From: Acidobacteriota bacterium
Lineage (GTDB): Bacteria; Acidobacteriota; Terriglobia; Bryobacterales; Bryobacteraceae
Assembly: GCA_016213775.1 (NCBI GenBank)
Contig: JACQZR010000021.1
Span: forward strand, 1 to 34,589
Direction: 5' to 3'
Length of the DNA: 34,589 bases
Numbering within the stretch: the first letter of the stretch is position 1; each line of letters opens with the position of its first letter. The position numbers and the translations under genes were made by a program. Below are positions 1-8,216 of this stretch, in pieces. The notes beneath the pieces are model-generated. The model did not search any database, was not told the DNA's origin, and saw only the letters and a program-made list of their open reading frames with translations.

Positions 1-165
1 CTCGATGAGCCCACCAATCACCTGGAGATGGAGGCTCAGGAGGCGCTTTCGAAGGCACTGCGGGAGTTCCCCGGAGCAGTGCTGTTCGCCTCGCATGATG
101 AGTGGTTCCGCGAACAGACCGCGACGCACTCGCTCGATCTCCCAACTGCGTGGCAATGCTGTTGA
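1..165 (+). CDS. ABC-F family ATPase, C-terminal fragment (5' end outside window)
   Basis: Frame 1 is open from the first base and encodes 54 residues up to a TGA. It begins with LDEPTNHL, the Walker B/D-loop signature typical of ABC-F ATPases, and continues to ASHD, the H-loop histidine. ABC-F proteins are soluble twin-ATPase proteins that act on the ribosome, in translation rescue or antibiotic resistance, rather than as transporters. This would be the last part of the second ATPase domain. The protein ends about 20 residues after the H-loop, so there is no long C-terminal extension. Which ABC-F subgroup it belongs to cannot be judged from so short a piece. Confidence 0.85.
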   Translation, partial: LDEPTNHLEMEAQEALSKALREFPGAVLFASHDEWFREQTATHSLDLPTAWQCC

Positions 166-420
166 GCATTGCGAGAGTCTCGCGCACGTCGTCATCGGTG
201 CGGAGGAAAACAGTGGACTGTTTTGAGAATCAGGCACCCAGCGTGCGACGCCCGGACCAACGCCCGACCGCCGTTGAGGCGGCCTCACTCATCAAGCCAC
301 CCGCTTGCCGGGCGGTGTCTGACTAGATTCTTGGACCGAGGATCGTAAACAAAAGTACTTCAACAAATTGAATCCGAAAGCTGACCGCTGATGCCTGCCA
401 CAAATTTCAAATACTTTTGG

Positions 421-1602
421 CTAGGAACTCTGTACTATGGTTCGCGTGCGAATCGCATGCCGTCGCGCACAGTAGAAAACGTACGCGTTGCTCCAGTCTC
501 CCCAGTGGAATCCCGATGGATTCTCCACCGCTTCGTCGTGCTTTCCCATCGTCTCCACGTGCCAGATCGTGCTATCGGCGTCCTCCTGGCTCGCCAGTGT
601 GAGTAGCGGCTCCATCGCCGCACCGCATGCGCAGCCGGGCAATTCCGGGTCCTGAATCCATTGCGCATACCCGAGCAGCTTCGTCCCCGGTGCCGTCGCA
701 ATGTCGTAGCTGTATCGCCATTCCGGGCCGGGGTCGTCTCCGTGCCGTGCTGCCGCCCTCGCCTGCGGCGCCCGGTCGAACCACGGCTTCAGGTTCTTCA
801 GGCTCCGCATCGTGTCCGGACCCAGTTCTTCCCCCTGCGGATACTCGACGATCTCCTCCGGCCGCAGCCGGCATTCCCGAATCGCGAACCCCTTATACTT
901 CACGGCCTCCAACTCCGCCGCCGGCCGCATCGCCGATTCCGTCCGCCAGTAGATCTTCGCCCCATTCGTTTGCGGTAGTTTCTCGCCCGGTTCCGGCAAG
1001 CGGTTCCCCCGAAAATGAACCCGCGGGCACCACAGCACCTGCAACAGGTCCTTCCCGTGTGGCCACGGCAGTTCCGGAAAATCGTCCCTCCGCAGTTGAA
1101 TCAATGGGAAGTATCCCGCGTTGTGAGGATTCCCCGCCTCCGCGGAACTGCGCCGCTGTTCGTCGTATTGCTTCTTCGTTTCGGCAATTTCCGCAGGCGT
1201 CAACTCAGGCAACCCGCCTGCCCGGAGCTTCTTGTACTCGGCCTCGAAATCGCGATTCCACTTTTCCAACGCGGCGAAGTTATTCGGCCCGGACGGGGGT
1301 GGTTTCAGTTTGATCTTCTCTCCCAGCTTCATCTCCCGTGCGTGTTCGAGCGCCTGTTGCAGCGTGTATTCCCCAACCTTCTCCACAGGATCCGTCTCGC
1401 GGCAGAACGGCCAAGCCTCTTTCGAAGGCCAAAGGAACCTCCCTCCGATTTTTGAAGCATTTACCGGCAATGGCTTCTTCACCCGCTCCGGACGCAGCCG
1501 GAGCGCGCTCCGGCGGTACTCGGCAAGCCCCGGCATCGCCTTCTCGACATCGAACAATCGGGGCGGAGTCAGCCCCTGAAACCGCGGAAGTGGGTTCGTC
1601 AT
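421..1602 (-). CDS. DUF1963 (YwqG-like) family protein
   Basis: A 393-residue protein of unknown biochemical role. The C-terminal third has the pattern of DUF1963/YwqG proteins: GTKLLGYAQWIQDPE, then a cysteine pair in CACG, then a WGD...YVFYC stretch near the end. The N-terminal half is rich in charged residues and I do not recognise it. I chose the start at 1602 because GGAGG lies about 10 bases upstream of that ATG. An ATG 33 bases further upstream has no such site. No signal peptide or membrane segment is visible, so it is probably cytoplasmic. It lies about 100 bases downstream of the NfrB-like gene on the same strand and could be co-transcribed with it. The family call rests on remembered motif patterns. 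Confidence 0.65.
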   Translation of the reverse strand: MTNPLPRFQGLTPPRLFDVEKAMPGLAEYRRSALRLRPERVKKPLPVNASKIGGRFLWPSKEAWPFCRETDPVEKVGEYTLQQALEHAREMKLGEKIKLKPPPSGPNNFAALEKWNRDFEAEYKKLRAGGLPELTPAEIAETKKQYDEQRRSSAEAGNPHNAGYFPLIQLRRDDFPELPWPHGKDLLQVLWCPRVHFRGNRLPEPGEKLPQTNGAKIYWRTESAMRPAAELEAVKYKGFAIRECRLRPEEIVEYPQGEELGPDTMRSLKNLKPWFDRAPQARAAARHGDDPGPEWRYSYDIATAPGTKLLGYAQWIQDPELPGCACGAAMEPLLTLASQEDADSTIWHVETMGKHDEAVENPSGFHWGDWSNAYVFYCARRHAIRTRTIVQSS

Positions 1603-1705
1603 AGCGTTGCTGCCTCCGACCGCCAACGCGAGCATGGAACGCCGAGTCAGGTGCGTATCTTCAGAATCGGCTGCTCCTGGGTGTCACTTTACTTTCAGCT
1701 CCTCA

Positions 1706-3586
1706 TTACTGCGTAACCTTCGCCGCCGTCGCAATTGGAGTTGCCACCTTCGCCGCACCTCCCGGAAACAGCGCCTCCCGCAGCCGGTTGAAATTCGATT
1801 GCGTCACCAGGTGTACCCTCACGTGCAGCTTCGTGTGAGCCGCCAGTTCCCGCTCCAACCCCTCCTGTGGAATGTCACAACACGCAATAAATAGAAACCC
1901 GCCTGCCACCTGAAACGGAATCACCTTGTGCTCCAACGCTACCTGTAAAGGAAGCGCCCGCACCACCCCGCTCCGCACTCGCCGCGGATCCAACCCAGCC
2001 AGCGGAATGCTCCCCTGTTGGCTCAACCCCTGATACACCTGTTCCTCCGTTACCAGACGGCACCGCACCAGGAACTCCCCAATTCGCTCCTCCGGCGGTT
2101 TGTTCGCAATCGCCCACGCGAGCTGGTTCGCGGTCAACCGCCCGGCGCTCATCAGAACCTCACCCAACCGCATGGGATTGCGAGCCGCCGCAACCGCCGT
2201 TGCCGGCATCATCGGATACCTGTGGTCCGTCTTCAGCCAGACCAGTTTTGCGATCCCCAGGCGAGCCGCCGCATACCGCCGAATCGCCCCCAGCGTCGCC
2301 CGAAAATTGATGTAATTGGCGAGTATCGCCCGCACCGGAACCCCCGAGGCAAACCACCAGCCATATACGCGCGCCGAGCACCACGCCCGCACCCCCAGGT
2401 GTACAACCTGAATCGCCGTGTTCGATCCCATCAACAGAAGTGCGGGGACATTCGCCGTGATCGCTCCCAATCCCCACGTCCCGCCGAACCACCTGCTCCA
2501 ACACCACGTCCCCAAGCCGTAAAAGAACAACAGTGTCGTCAGAAAGCTTACGGGGTTCCCGATTAGCCCCTTCCGGTCGCGCCAAAGCCAGTAGCGCGTC
2601 CCCAGGCCACCCTTCCATCCATGGCGCTCCCAACTCTGCAGCGAAATCCCCGTCACCCATCTGGTTCGCTGTTTGATCGCCGACCGCACTGTTTGCGGAA
2701 AGAACTCGCGCGTCGCTACTGGCCGCCCTTGTAACATGCGAACCGGAACAAACAACTGCGGGCAGCCGAGATAGTGCAATCGCAGCCCGTTTTCGTAATC
2801 CTCCGTCAGGCTCTCCGGCTCAAAAATGCGCCCGTTCTCCTTCGCGAGACGGTCCAGAGCCCAGCGCGTGAATCCCGTCCCTACCCCGTTCGACGGAACA
2901 AACCCGTTCAGAATCTGCCGCCCGGGCATGTCTTTGGTCTGGAACTCGGCGAATTCGTCGCAGTAAATCCCGTGAGTCCACTTGCTTATCGGCGTTGGCA
3001 ATGGCAACACCGGCACTTGGACCATGTCATAGATATCCGCGCAGTAGTTGATCCAATGCAATGCGTGCTCGTGGATCACGTCTTCGGCGTCATGCGTCAG
3101 GATCACTTCGAATCGCACGTTCCGGTCGCGCTCAAACTCCACCATCCGCTGAAAAGCCCAATTCAGGCAATCGGCTTTCGATGTCGGTCCCGGATTGGCG
3201 CAAACCGATACATGAACATTCGGATGCCGCGCCTCCAACTCCCGTACCGCTCCCAGCGTCGGCTCGTCGTTCGGGTATGCCCCTAGAAAGAAGTCATATG
3301 CCCGGTAGTCGATCCGGTCCACATTGTGATCCACCATCTGCCGGATCACCGCATCTTCCCGCCACAGCGGCACCAGGATCGCTGTCCGCTTCTGCGGAGC
3401 GGCGAGCGCTTCCTTCCGTTCCGCCTCATCTTCCTGCACGGAGTGCAGTGTCTGCCGGGAAAGCCAGGTGAGCAGGCACACCGCATCCAGGAATAGATCA
3501 TCGATTCCGCTGAGGAAGATCCACGCAGCCAACGGCAGGATCAACGACCGTACCACTTCATCGACACTCTGTAGGTTAAAGTCCAC
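1706..3586 (-). CDS. NfrB-like membrane glycosyltransferase with C-terminal MshEN domain
   Basis: 626 residues. The layout is an N-terminal membrane segment (about 12-42), a GT2 domain (about 66-320), further membrane helices (about 344-412), and a C-terminal MshEN domain (about 471-605). GT2 hallmarks are visible: the HDAED acidic motif (D166-D169), the TED acceptor-base motif (E262-D263) and QRTRW (Q306-W310), the QxxRW motif of processive or polymerising enzymes. The same architecture is known from E. coli NfrB, an inner-membrane glycosyltransferase controlled by c-di-GMP through MshEN. Two RLGxxL-type half motifs occur, R473-G475 and R501-G503. The second has Arg510 where a glycine is usual, so ligand binding may be altered. 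The start appears to be GTG with a weak ribosome site and could be a few codons off. The acceptor sugar cannot be predicted. Confidence 0.82.
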   Translation of the reverse strand: MDFNLQSVDEVVRSLILPLAAWIFLSGIDDLFLDAVCLLTWLSRQTLHSVQEDEAERKEALAAPQKRTAILVPLWREDAVIRQMVDHNVDRIDYRAYDFFLGAYPNDEPTLGAVRELEARHPNVHVSVCANPGPTSKADCLNWAFQRMVEFERDRNVRFEVILTHDAEDVIHEHALHWINYCADIYDMVQVPVLPLPTPISKWTHGIYCDEFAEFQTKDMPGRQILNGFVPSNGVGTGFTRWALDRLAKENGRIFEPESLTEDYENGLRLHYLGCPQLFVPVRMLQGRPVATREFFPQTVRSAIKQRTRWVTGISLQSWERHGWKGGLGTRYWLWRDRKGLIGNPVSFLTTLLFFYGLGTWCWSRWFGGTWGLGAITANVPALLLMGSNTAIQVVHLGVRAWCSARVYGWWFASGVPVRAILANYINFRATLGAIRRYAAARLGIAKLVWLKTDHRYPMMPATAVAAARNPMRLGEVLMSAGRLTANQLAWAIANKPPEERIGEFLVRCRLVTEEQVYQGLSQQGSIPLAGLDPRRVRSGVVRALPLQVALEHKVIPFQVAGGFLFIACCDIPQEGLERELAAHTKLHVRVHLVTQSNFNRLREALFPGGAAKVATPIATAAKVTQ

Positions 3587-3651
3587 CTTTGGATGTAGTG
3601 CCCGCGCGGAGGATTTTTTCTCTCAGAATCTCGCTCCTCCAGCCAGTGGTT

Positions 3652-3668
3652 TTGGCACGGTGTTTGCT
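3652..3668 (+). promoter_or_regulatory. Sigma-54 (-24/-12) promoter
   Basis: TTGGCACGGTGTTTGCT fits the RpoN consensus TGGCACG-N4-TTGCW with every defined base matched. It points toward the OmpA-like lipoprotein gene, with a predicted transcript start near 3680 and a leader of about 235 bases. An exact match is not expected by chance in a window of this size. Sigma-54 promoters need an enhancer-binding activator. No such gene is in the window. Confidence 0.65.
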
Positions 3669-3816
3669 ACTGATCTGTTCAGATGCGGTTCCTGACCGGT
3701 GGTTGGTACGAACTTGGGAAATTCTGCTAGAGCATGGGCAGAAGAAAATTCCTCTCCCGGTAAAAATTACCAATCGGTCTTATCCGTCGCAGCCTCCCGT
3801 GGTCTCTCCCGCGGGC

Positions 3817-3873
3817 ACGTTTGCCGGTGGTGGCTCCCTGAAACGTCTCCCTCCGAGCGTTGCCGCCACCGGC
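3817..3873 (+). promoter_or_regulatory. Leader region with two competing hairpins
   Basis: GCCGGTGGTGGC at 3823-3834 can pair with GCCGCCACCGGC at 3862-3873, 11 of 12 bases with a 27-base loop. ACGTTT at 3817-3822 can pair with AAACGT at 3841-3846, which encloses the left arm of the first hairpin. The two structures should interfere with each other. They lie in the leader expected from the sigma-54 promoter. A regulatory switch is inference only. Confidence 0.4.
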
Positions 3874-3886
3874 GAACATATATAAT
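3860..3886 (+). promoter_or_regulatory. Possible sigma-70-type promoter for the OmpA-like gene
   Basis: A perfect TATAAT at 3881-3886 is preceded by TTGCCG at 3860-3865, with a 15-base spacer that is shorter than usual. The start codon lies 29 bases downstream, with AGAGG at 3902-3906 as ribosome site. The -35 box overlaps the right arm of the leader hairpin. Confidence 0.45.
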
Positions 3887-3914
3887 TTAGCAATGGGCTT
3901 AAGAGGTTTGCTGT

Positions 3915-4682
3915 ATGTCAACTCAGAGATTTACCCTAACACTCGGATTAGTTGCTAGCCTGAGTTCTTCCTTATTCTCCTGCGCCACTAAGAAATACGT
4001 TGCAGGACAGGTCACTCCCGTTACCCAGCGGGTTCAGAAAACCGAGACGCGAAATACCGAGCAGGATCAACAGCTCGACGTCCTCGAACGTGACTCCTCG
4101 CGCACTCGCGAGAACCTCGTGGATCTAAAGGGGAACGTCGAGAAACTCGATACCCAACTGAAGTCTACCTCCGAGACAGCACAGGGCGCGGCATCGGCGG
4201 CTTCGCTGGCGCAACAGCAAGCGGCGGATGCCCGCCTCTATGCCACCAATCGCTCCGACACCATTGAGAAGACCATCGAAGGCATCGATCAGTTGAAACT
4301 CACAAAGACCACGAACGTCCTATTCAATACAGGACGCAGCGAATTGACCGCCGATGCAAAAGCCGCGTTGGACGAGCTGGCAAAGCAGGCTGCACAACTG
4401 AAGCGTTTCGCGGTTGAGGTTCAGGGCTTCACGGACAGCACTGGCAGCACGGCCCTCAATCTGCAATTGAGTCAGCGACGGGCCGAAAACGTCGCCCGCT
4501 ATTTTACTGTTCAGCATCAGCTTCCGCTGCGGAACATACATATGATTGGCGTTGGTACTGCGGCGCCCATTGCCGACAACACCACGCGCGCCGGCCGCAA
4601 GCAAAACCGCCGTGTTGAGATCCGTCTTTTCGTTCGCGAGGACCCGGCTACTGTCACGTCAGCCGCGGCCCAGGTTCGGTAG
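3915..4682 (+). CDS. OmpA-like peptidoglycan-binding lipoprotein
   Basis: 255 residues. A signal peptide ends in a lipobox-like LFSC, which makes Cys23 the likely lipidated residue. Residues about 35-125 form a Glu/Gln/Lys-rich coiled-coil region. Residues about 128-240 form an OmpA C-terminal domain, with LFNTGRSELT, GFTDSTGS, LSQRRAENV and the closing GRKQNRRVEI motif that contacts peptidoglycan in this family. The protein should anchor the outer membrane to the cell wall from the periplasmic side. AGAGG precedes the ATG by about 9 bases. The gene stands alone, divergent from the NfrB-like gene and convergent with the esterase gene. Its upstream region has both a sigma-54 and a TATAAT-type promoter, which suggests conditional expression. 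A short Ala/Val tail follows the OmpA domain. Confidence 0.9.
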   Translation: MSTQRFTLTLGLVASLSSSLFSCATKKYVAGQVTPVTQRVQKTETRNTEQDQQLDVLERDSSRTRENLVDLKGNVEKLDTQLKSTSETAQGAASAASLAQQQAADARLYATNRSDTIEKTIEGIDQLKLTKTTNVLFNTGRSELTADAKAALDELAKQAAQLKRFAVEVQGFTDSTGSTALNLQLSQRRAENVARYFTVQHQLPLRNIHMIGVGTAAPIADNTTRAGRKQNRRVEIRLFVREDPATVTSAAAQVR

Positions 4683-4814
4683 AGTGCAGGCCGGCCTCCC
4701 CCAACCGCCTCTATCGCCGCAGGAATCGGGCAGAACATGTGAAGGCAAGTCGTCTCTTGCACCCACTAGGGCGTTCGTCGGCATCGCACCCACATCTGCC
4801 CGTTCCTTGCGGTA

Positions 4815-7100
4815 TTACTTGAGCCCCGCGTTTTCCGCCAGCCACGTGAACACCCGCTCCTGTGTCCTTCTCTTAAACTGGTTGAAATCCATGGGAGTTT
4901 CGAGACTCAGATTCCCCGCCACTGCCCAAGCCTTCCTCGCCTCCGCAACCTCGGCCCGAACATCAGCAACCCGCGCATAGCGGTCCAATGTTGGGGCGAT
5001 AAGAAGGACCTTCCTCGGCGCAGCCAGCGCCAGTGCCGCATCAAAATCAAACGGCAGCCGACCCTCCTGACCCACAAAAAAACCCAACCGCGGCATCAGC
5101 CCATGCAAATGGGAATAGTGCCGCACGCCCTCCACCCCGCGGTCCGCCGTGTCCAGCCGCAACGGATCGAACCCGCACACTGCCGCCAATCCCGCTACGC
5201 GCCCATCCAATGCCGTCGTCATTAATCCCACCTTGCCGCCCAGCGAATACCCCATCAGGTAGATCCGGTCAGCGTCGATCATGTCCAGCGCAGCCAATGC
5301 CTCCACGGCCGCTCGCGTATCGGCTACCATCTTCCCCATCAGCGACCAATGTGGATACCGGTTATAGAATTCCTTGGAATCGCGTACACGTGTCCCGAAC
5401 CCGATCTGATCGAATGCAAACACGGCGAACCCTCGCTTCGTCAAGCTCGGAAACGAAGGCCGCTGATCCATGCGAATGTCGGACCCCGTCGACGTCCATG
5501 GCTCCGCAATCGACCAGCCGTATTGGTAGCTATAGGCATGCAGCCAGATCACCACCGGCAGTTTTCCTGTCGCCGCCTTGGCCGGCAGAAATAGATTTCC
5601 CGCCAGCCCGTCGCCGAACGGTAGAATCTTCAGTTCCATTCCTTCCTTGCGCACCCGCTCCATCGACGCACGGTCCGCCGCCGGGCGCCGGAACAACCCG
5701 GCCAGCGCCCCCTCGCTCACAAACGGCTGAGTGGGCAAATCGCGACGCGGCAGATTGGCCGCATACGCGGGCTCATCTCCCAACGCCCACTCCACTTGCT
5801 TCCGCAGCGAGCTCTTCTCCAGCCGCAGGCTGCGTACCGCATAGGAAGTGGCCTGAATGTTCTCTCCTGAAACCTGTTTCCACTTCTCAAAATCATATCC
5901 ATGGATGAATGTTTCGGTCTTCGACCGTGGCCGCCGGTCAAACATGGCATCGAAGAAATCAACGAAGTTCTCGATATCTCCGGATGTCGTATCGTGCTCG
6001 CCTTCGCGTAAGTGAAGCCACAGATTCTGCTCGCGATTGAGGAAACGGTAGACCCGCAACGTATCCCGGTAATTCTGTTCAAACCCAAACGGATTCCCGG
6101 CTGACTCCGCAAACCCTGAATACATCATCAACCCGCGTGGCGCAATCAAGGCCTGCAGCGTATTCTGATCCACAGGCAACTTATCCTCGCGTCCGGAAAA
6201 GAACCGCAGCCGCGGATGAAACCAGTGCGACTGCGCCCCGGCCAATAACTCGATGCTTTCGTTGGCAAATGGCTCGGTGGTGTACCGCCACGGATCGCAC
6301 TCCCCGCTATTTCCGCTCGATGGAATCACCGCGGCGATGCGTTCGTCAAAGGCCGCTGCCAGCAGCGCCTGCTTCCCATTGCGCGAATGCCCGGTTAAGC
6401 CGATCTTCTTTTTGTCCACCTCCGGCAGCGTCAGAAGATAATCCACAGCCCGCGACGCCGCCCATGCCCACCTCGCCAGCACCGAAAAATCGTGTTGCGG
6501 ATACACTTCCACCCACGCATCGGAATCGTCGCCATTGCCGTACCGCGGATCCGTTGCGTGATACACACAGGCAATGTAGCCCCGCCGCACCGCCGTGTAG
6601 ATCCACGGACGGTTGCGCGCATGATTAGTCAAAAATACCGGAAAGGGCCCCTTGCCCTCGGGAATCACCAACTCCACGCGCAGTGTCGCCTTGTGAGACG
6701 GCCCGAACTCCAACCGCACCTCGCGCACCGTCGCGCGGCCCTCTTTGCGCGTGGCAGTCACGACAGCCCGCAGATTATCCGGCGCCGGCGGAAACTTCCC
6801 ATACATCCAATGCTCAATCCCGGCGCGCAGGACCTTCTTCCGTTCCGTCCATTGCGCCCCCGTCTGAACGCCCTGAAGCGGATCCGGTAGCCCCGGAATC
6901 GAAGGCATTGCATCGAAGTCCGGAGGCAACTCCCCCGTTCGCCGGATCCAATCCTCCCACGTCCGGTCCACGGCATTGATCCGTCCATCCGGCGGCACCC
7001 GGCTCGGCCGCAGCACCTGCAGCAGTTGATCGAGCGTGGCCTCACGGTCGGCCTGCGCCGAAACCGGCATCGTCAGCAGAAACAATAGAAGGAGTTGCAT
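4815..7100 (-). CDS. Secreted protein with two alpha/beta-hydrolase domains (CE15-like plus AXE1/DLH-like)
   Basis: 761 residues from the ATG at 7100, chosen because it opens a clear signal peptide (hydrophobic run, then VSAQA). The open frame extends further upstream without protein-like sequence. Domain 1 (about 85-390) resembles CE15 glucuronoyl esterases: nucleophile Ser239 in GHSRNGKQAL and the likely catalytic His369 in REGEHD. CE15 enzymes cut lignin-glucuronoxylan esters. Domain 2 (about 485-755) is a second hydrolase with nucleophile Ser619 in GYSLGG and a possible acid Asp706. At the usual C-terminal histidine position I see PMDFNQF, so its triad is non-canonical or the domain is degenerate. 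The protein is probably periplasmic or secreted and active on plant cell wall esters. The substrates are inferred from family membership. Confidence 0.8.
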   Translation of the reverse strand: MQLLLLFLLTMPVSAQADREATLDQLLQVLRPSRVPPDGRINAVDRTWEDWIRRTGELPPDFDAMPSIPGLPDPLQGVQTGAQWTERKKVLRAGIEHWMYGKFPPAPDNLRAVVTATRKEGRATVREVRLEFGPSHKATLRVELVIPEGKGPFPVFLTNHARNRPWIYTAVRRGYIACVYHATDPRYGNGDDSDAWVEVYPQHDFSVLARWAWAASRAVDYLLTLPEVDKKKIGLTGHSRNGKQALLAAAFDERIAAVIPSSGNSGECDPWRYTTEPFANESIELLAGAQSHWFHPRLRFFSGREDKLPVDQNTLQALIAPRGLMMYSGFAESAGNPFGFEQNYRDTLRVYRFLNREQNLWLHLREGEHDTTSGDIENFVDFFDAMFDRRPRSKTETFIHGYDFEKWKQVSGENIQATSYAVRSLRLEKSSLRKQVEWALGDEPAYAANLPRRDLPTQPFVSEGALAGLFRRPAADRASMERVRKEGMELKILPFGDGLAGNLFLPAKAATGKLPVVIWLHAYSYQYGWSIAEPWTSTGSDIRMDQRPSFPSLTKRGFAVFAFDQIGFGTRVRDSKEFYNRYPHWSLMGKMVADTRAAVEALAALDMIDADRIYLMGYSLGGKVGLMTTALDGRVAGLAAVCGFDPLRLDTADRGVEGVRHYSHLHGLMPRLGFFVGQEGRLPFDFDAALALAAPRKVLLIAPTLDRYARVADVRAEVAEARKAWAVAGNLSLETPMDFNQFKRRTQERVFTWLAENAGLK

Positions 7101-7330
7101 ACGATTTGTTCCAGCATATCCCGCCCAGGCGAGGCAGGAGCGAACGACTTCAGTTCTTAAACCAGCCCCTCCGCCCGCTGATATAGCGCTGCGGTTCTTC
7201 GATGCCGCGCATAGTACCTTCTCACTGCTTGCCACACAGCCGGCTATGGGGTGGCGCGCGCGTATTCGGTATCCGGGACTGGAAGCCCTTCGCGTATTCC
7301 GGGTAACCGGATTCGAGGATATGCCGCTTC

Positions 7331-7570
7331 TCAGGTCCCAGTCTCTTGATGACCGTCGATAAGACGTTGACGCTTGGCCGCCCAATAGCGTTCACCGGCG
7401 GCAATCGACTCGCCGGAGTTCAGGCCTTCGACGGCGAGGGCCTCAAGCTCCTCCTCGGCGGTCTGTTGATCGCGTGCGATACGCTCGATGTAGGTTTCGA
7501 TGCTTACCCCAGCCGCGTCAGCTCGGGCTCGGAGCTTTTCTTCCAGTTCAGGATGTATGCTGATTGCCAT
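7331..7570 (-). CDS. Small antitoxin-like protein (RHH/CopG type), apparently orphan
   Basis: 79 residues from the ATG at 7570, chosen because AAGGAG lies 8 bases upstream. An ATG 54 bases further upstream lacks a site. The N-terminal segment MAISIHPELEEKLRARADA followed by GVSIETYIERI has the strand-helix-helix look of ribbon-helix-helix antitoxins. The charged C-terminal half would be the toxin-binding part. No toxin gene is visible downstream: the 230 bases to the esterase gene hold no RelE, ParE or PIN-like frame. It is therefore either an orphan antitoxin, a solitary regulator, or the remnant of a broken module. A promoter and palindrome lie just upstream. Confidence 0.6.
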   Translation of the reverse strand: MAISIHPELEEKLRARADAAGVSIETYIERIARDQQTAEEELEALAVEGLNSGESIAAGERYWAAKRQRLIDGHQETGT

Positions 7571-7597
7571 CGCCTCGTCTCCTTGCGTACCTAAACC

Positions 7598-7612
7598 ATT
7601 GTACGTCCGTAC
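7598..7612 (-). promoter_or_regulatory. Candidate -10 box and operator of the antitoxin-like gene
   Basis: On the minus strand TACAAT (7603-7598) is a good -10 box about 28 bases before the start codon. It overlaps the perfect palindrome GTACGTCCGTAC at 7601-7612. A palindrome over the -10 box is what an autoregulating antitoxin would bind. The -35 box is weak. Confidence 0.4.
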
Positions 7613-7736
7613 GCGCACGCCCATCAGCCGTCTTCACGCCCATTAGCGCGTCCGTCAATCCCTGATTCGGAGGTAGTTCCTCCGTCAGCCGGCTCCAATG
7701 TCGTGGACACCTTCACGGTGCTATCGTTGAGATGAG

Positions 7737-8216
7737 TTGAATCATAGGCTGCGCGACGTCATAGGCAAACGGGGTGAAAACATCGTGGAGCTCTGCTTGA
7801 CCGACTATGCTGATTTTCCGAGCCCGCTTTTCAGCCCCACCCATCTCGGCGAGAAATGGCCAGCCGTTGATTACTGCGTAGAACTCACCACCTTACCCGG
7901 TAAGCGGCCGTTCTTCTTCGTGCAGGCGAAGGCCACGGCTGCAACCGCACCTCACAATAGCCTGCGGATATCCTCGACAAGAGAAGATGTGGCCCGGCTT
8001 CTCGAGATCCCGGCCCCGACGTACATCCTGGGTGTTCATGAACCGTCCAAACGCGTGTTCATCCGCTCCGTTCATGATGGCGTCGCGGTAAAGGCCATCA
8101 CGCAGATCCCAGCCACCCACGAGCTGACAAGCTCTAACCTCAAAATGCTTCATGATGAAGTTGTGCGATTCTGGAAGGGAAGGCGGCACAAGCCGACGAA
8201 ATCGGTATTCGCATGA
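7737..8216 (+). CDS. DUF4365-like protein, first of a tandem pair
   Basis: 159 residues starting at TTG. An in-frame stop lies only 6 bases upstream of this codon, so no earlier ATG is possible. The N-terminal part reads RGENIVELCL, then AVDY (Asp45), then FFFVQAKAT (Gln63, Lys65). That D...QxK order is the active-site pattern of PD-(D/E)XK nuclease folds, and it is typical of DUF4365 proteins. No DNA-binding or membrane segment is visible. It overlaps the next gene by four bases (ATGA), so the two are probably translated together. The role is unknown. DUF4365 domains occur in nuclease-like and defence-associated proteins, so DNA cleavage is possible but not shown. Confidence 0.6.
   Translation: MNHRLRDVIGKRGENIVELCLTDYADFPSPLFSPTHLGEKWPAVDYCVELTTLPGKRPFFFVQAKATAATAPHNSLRISSTREDVARLLEIPAPTYILGVHEPSKRVFIRSVHDGVAVKAITQIPATHELTSSNLKMLHDEVVRFWKGRRHKPTKSVFA

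Larger units (their letters stand above)
3587..3914. other. Divergent intergenic region with regulatory signals
   Basis: 328 bases between the NfrB-like gene (minus strand) and the OmpA-like gene (plus strand). Short open frames occur, but none has a ribosome site or a recognisable product. The region holds a sigma-54-type promoter, a pair of competing inverted repeats and a TATAAT-type promoter, all reading toward the OmpA-like gene and listed separately. Confidence 0.6.
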
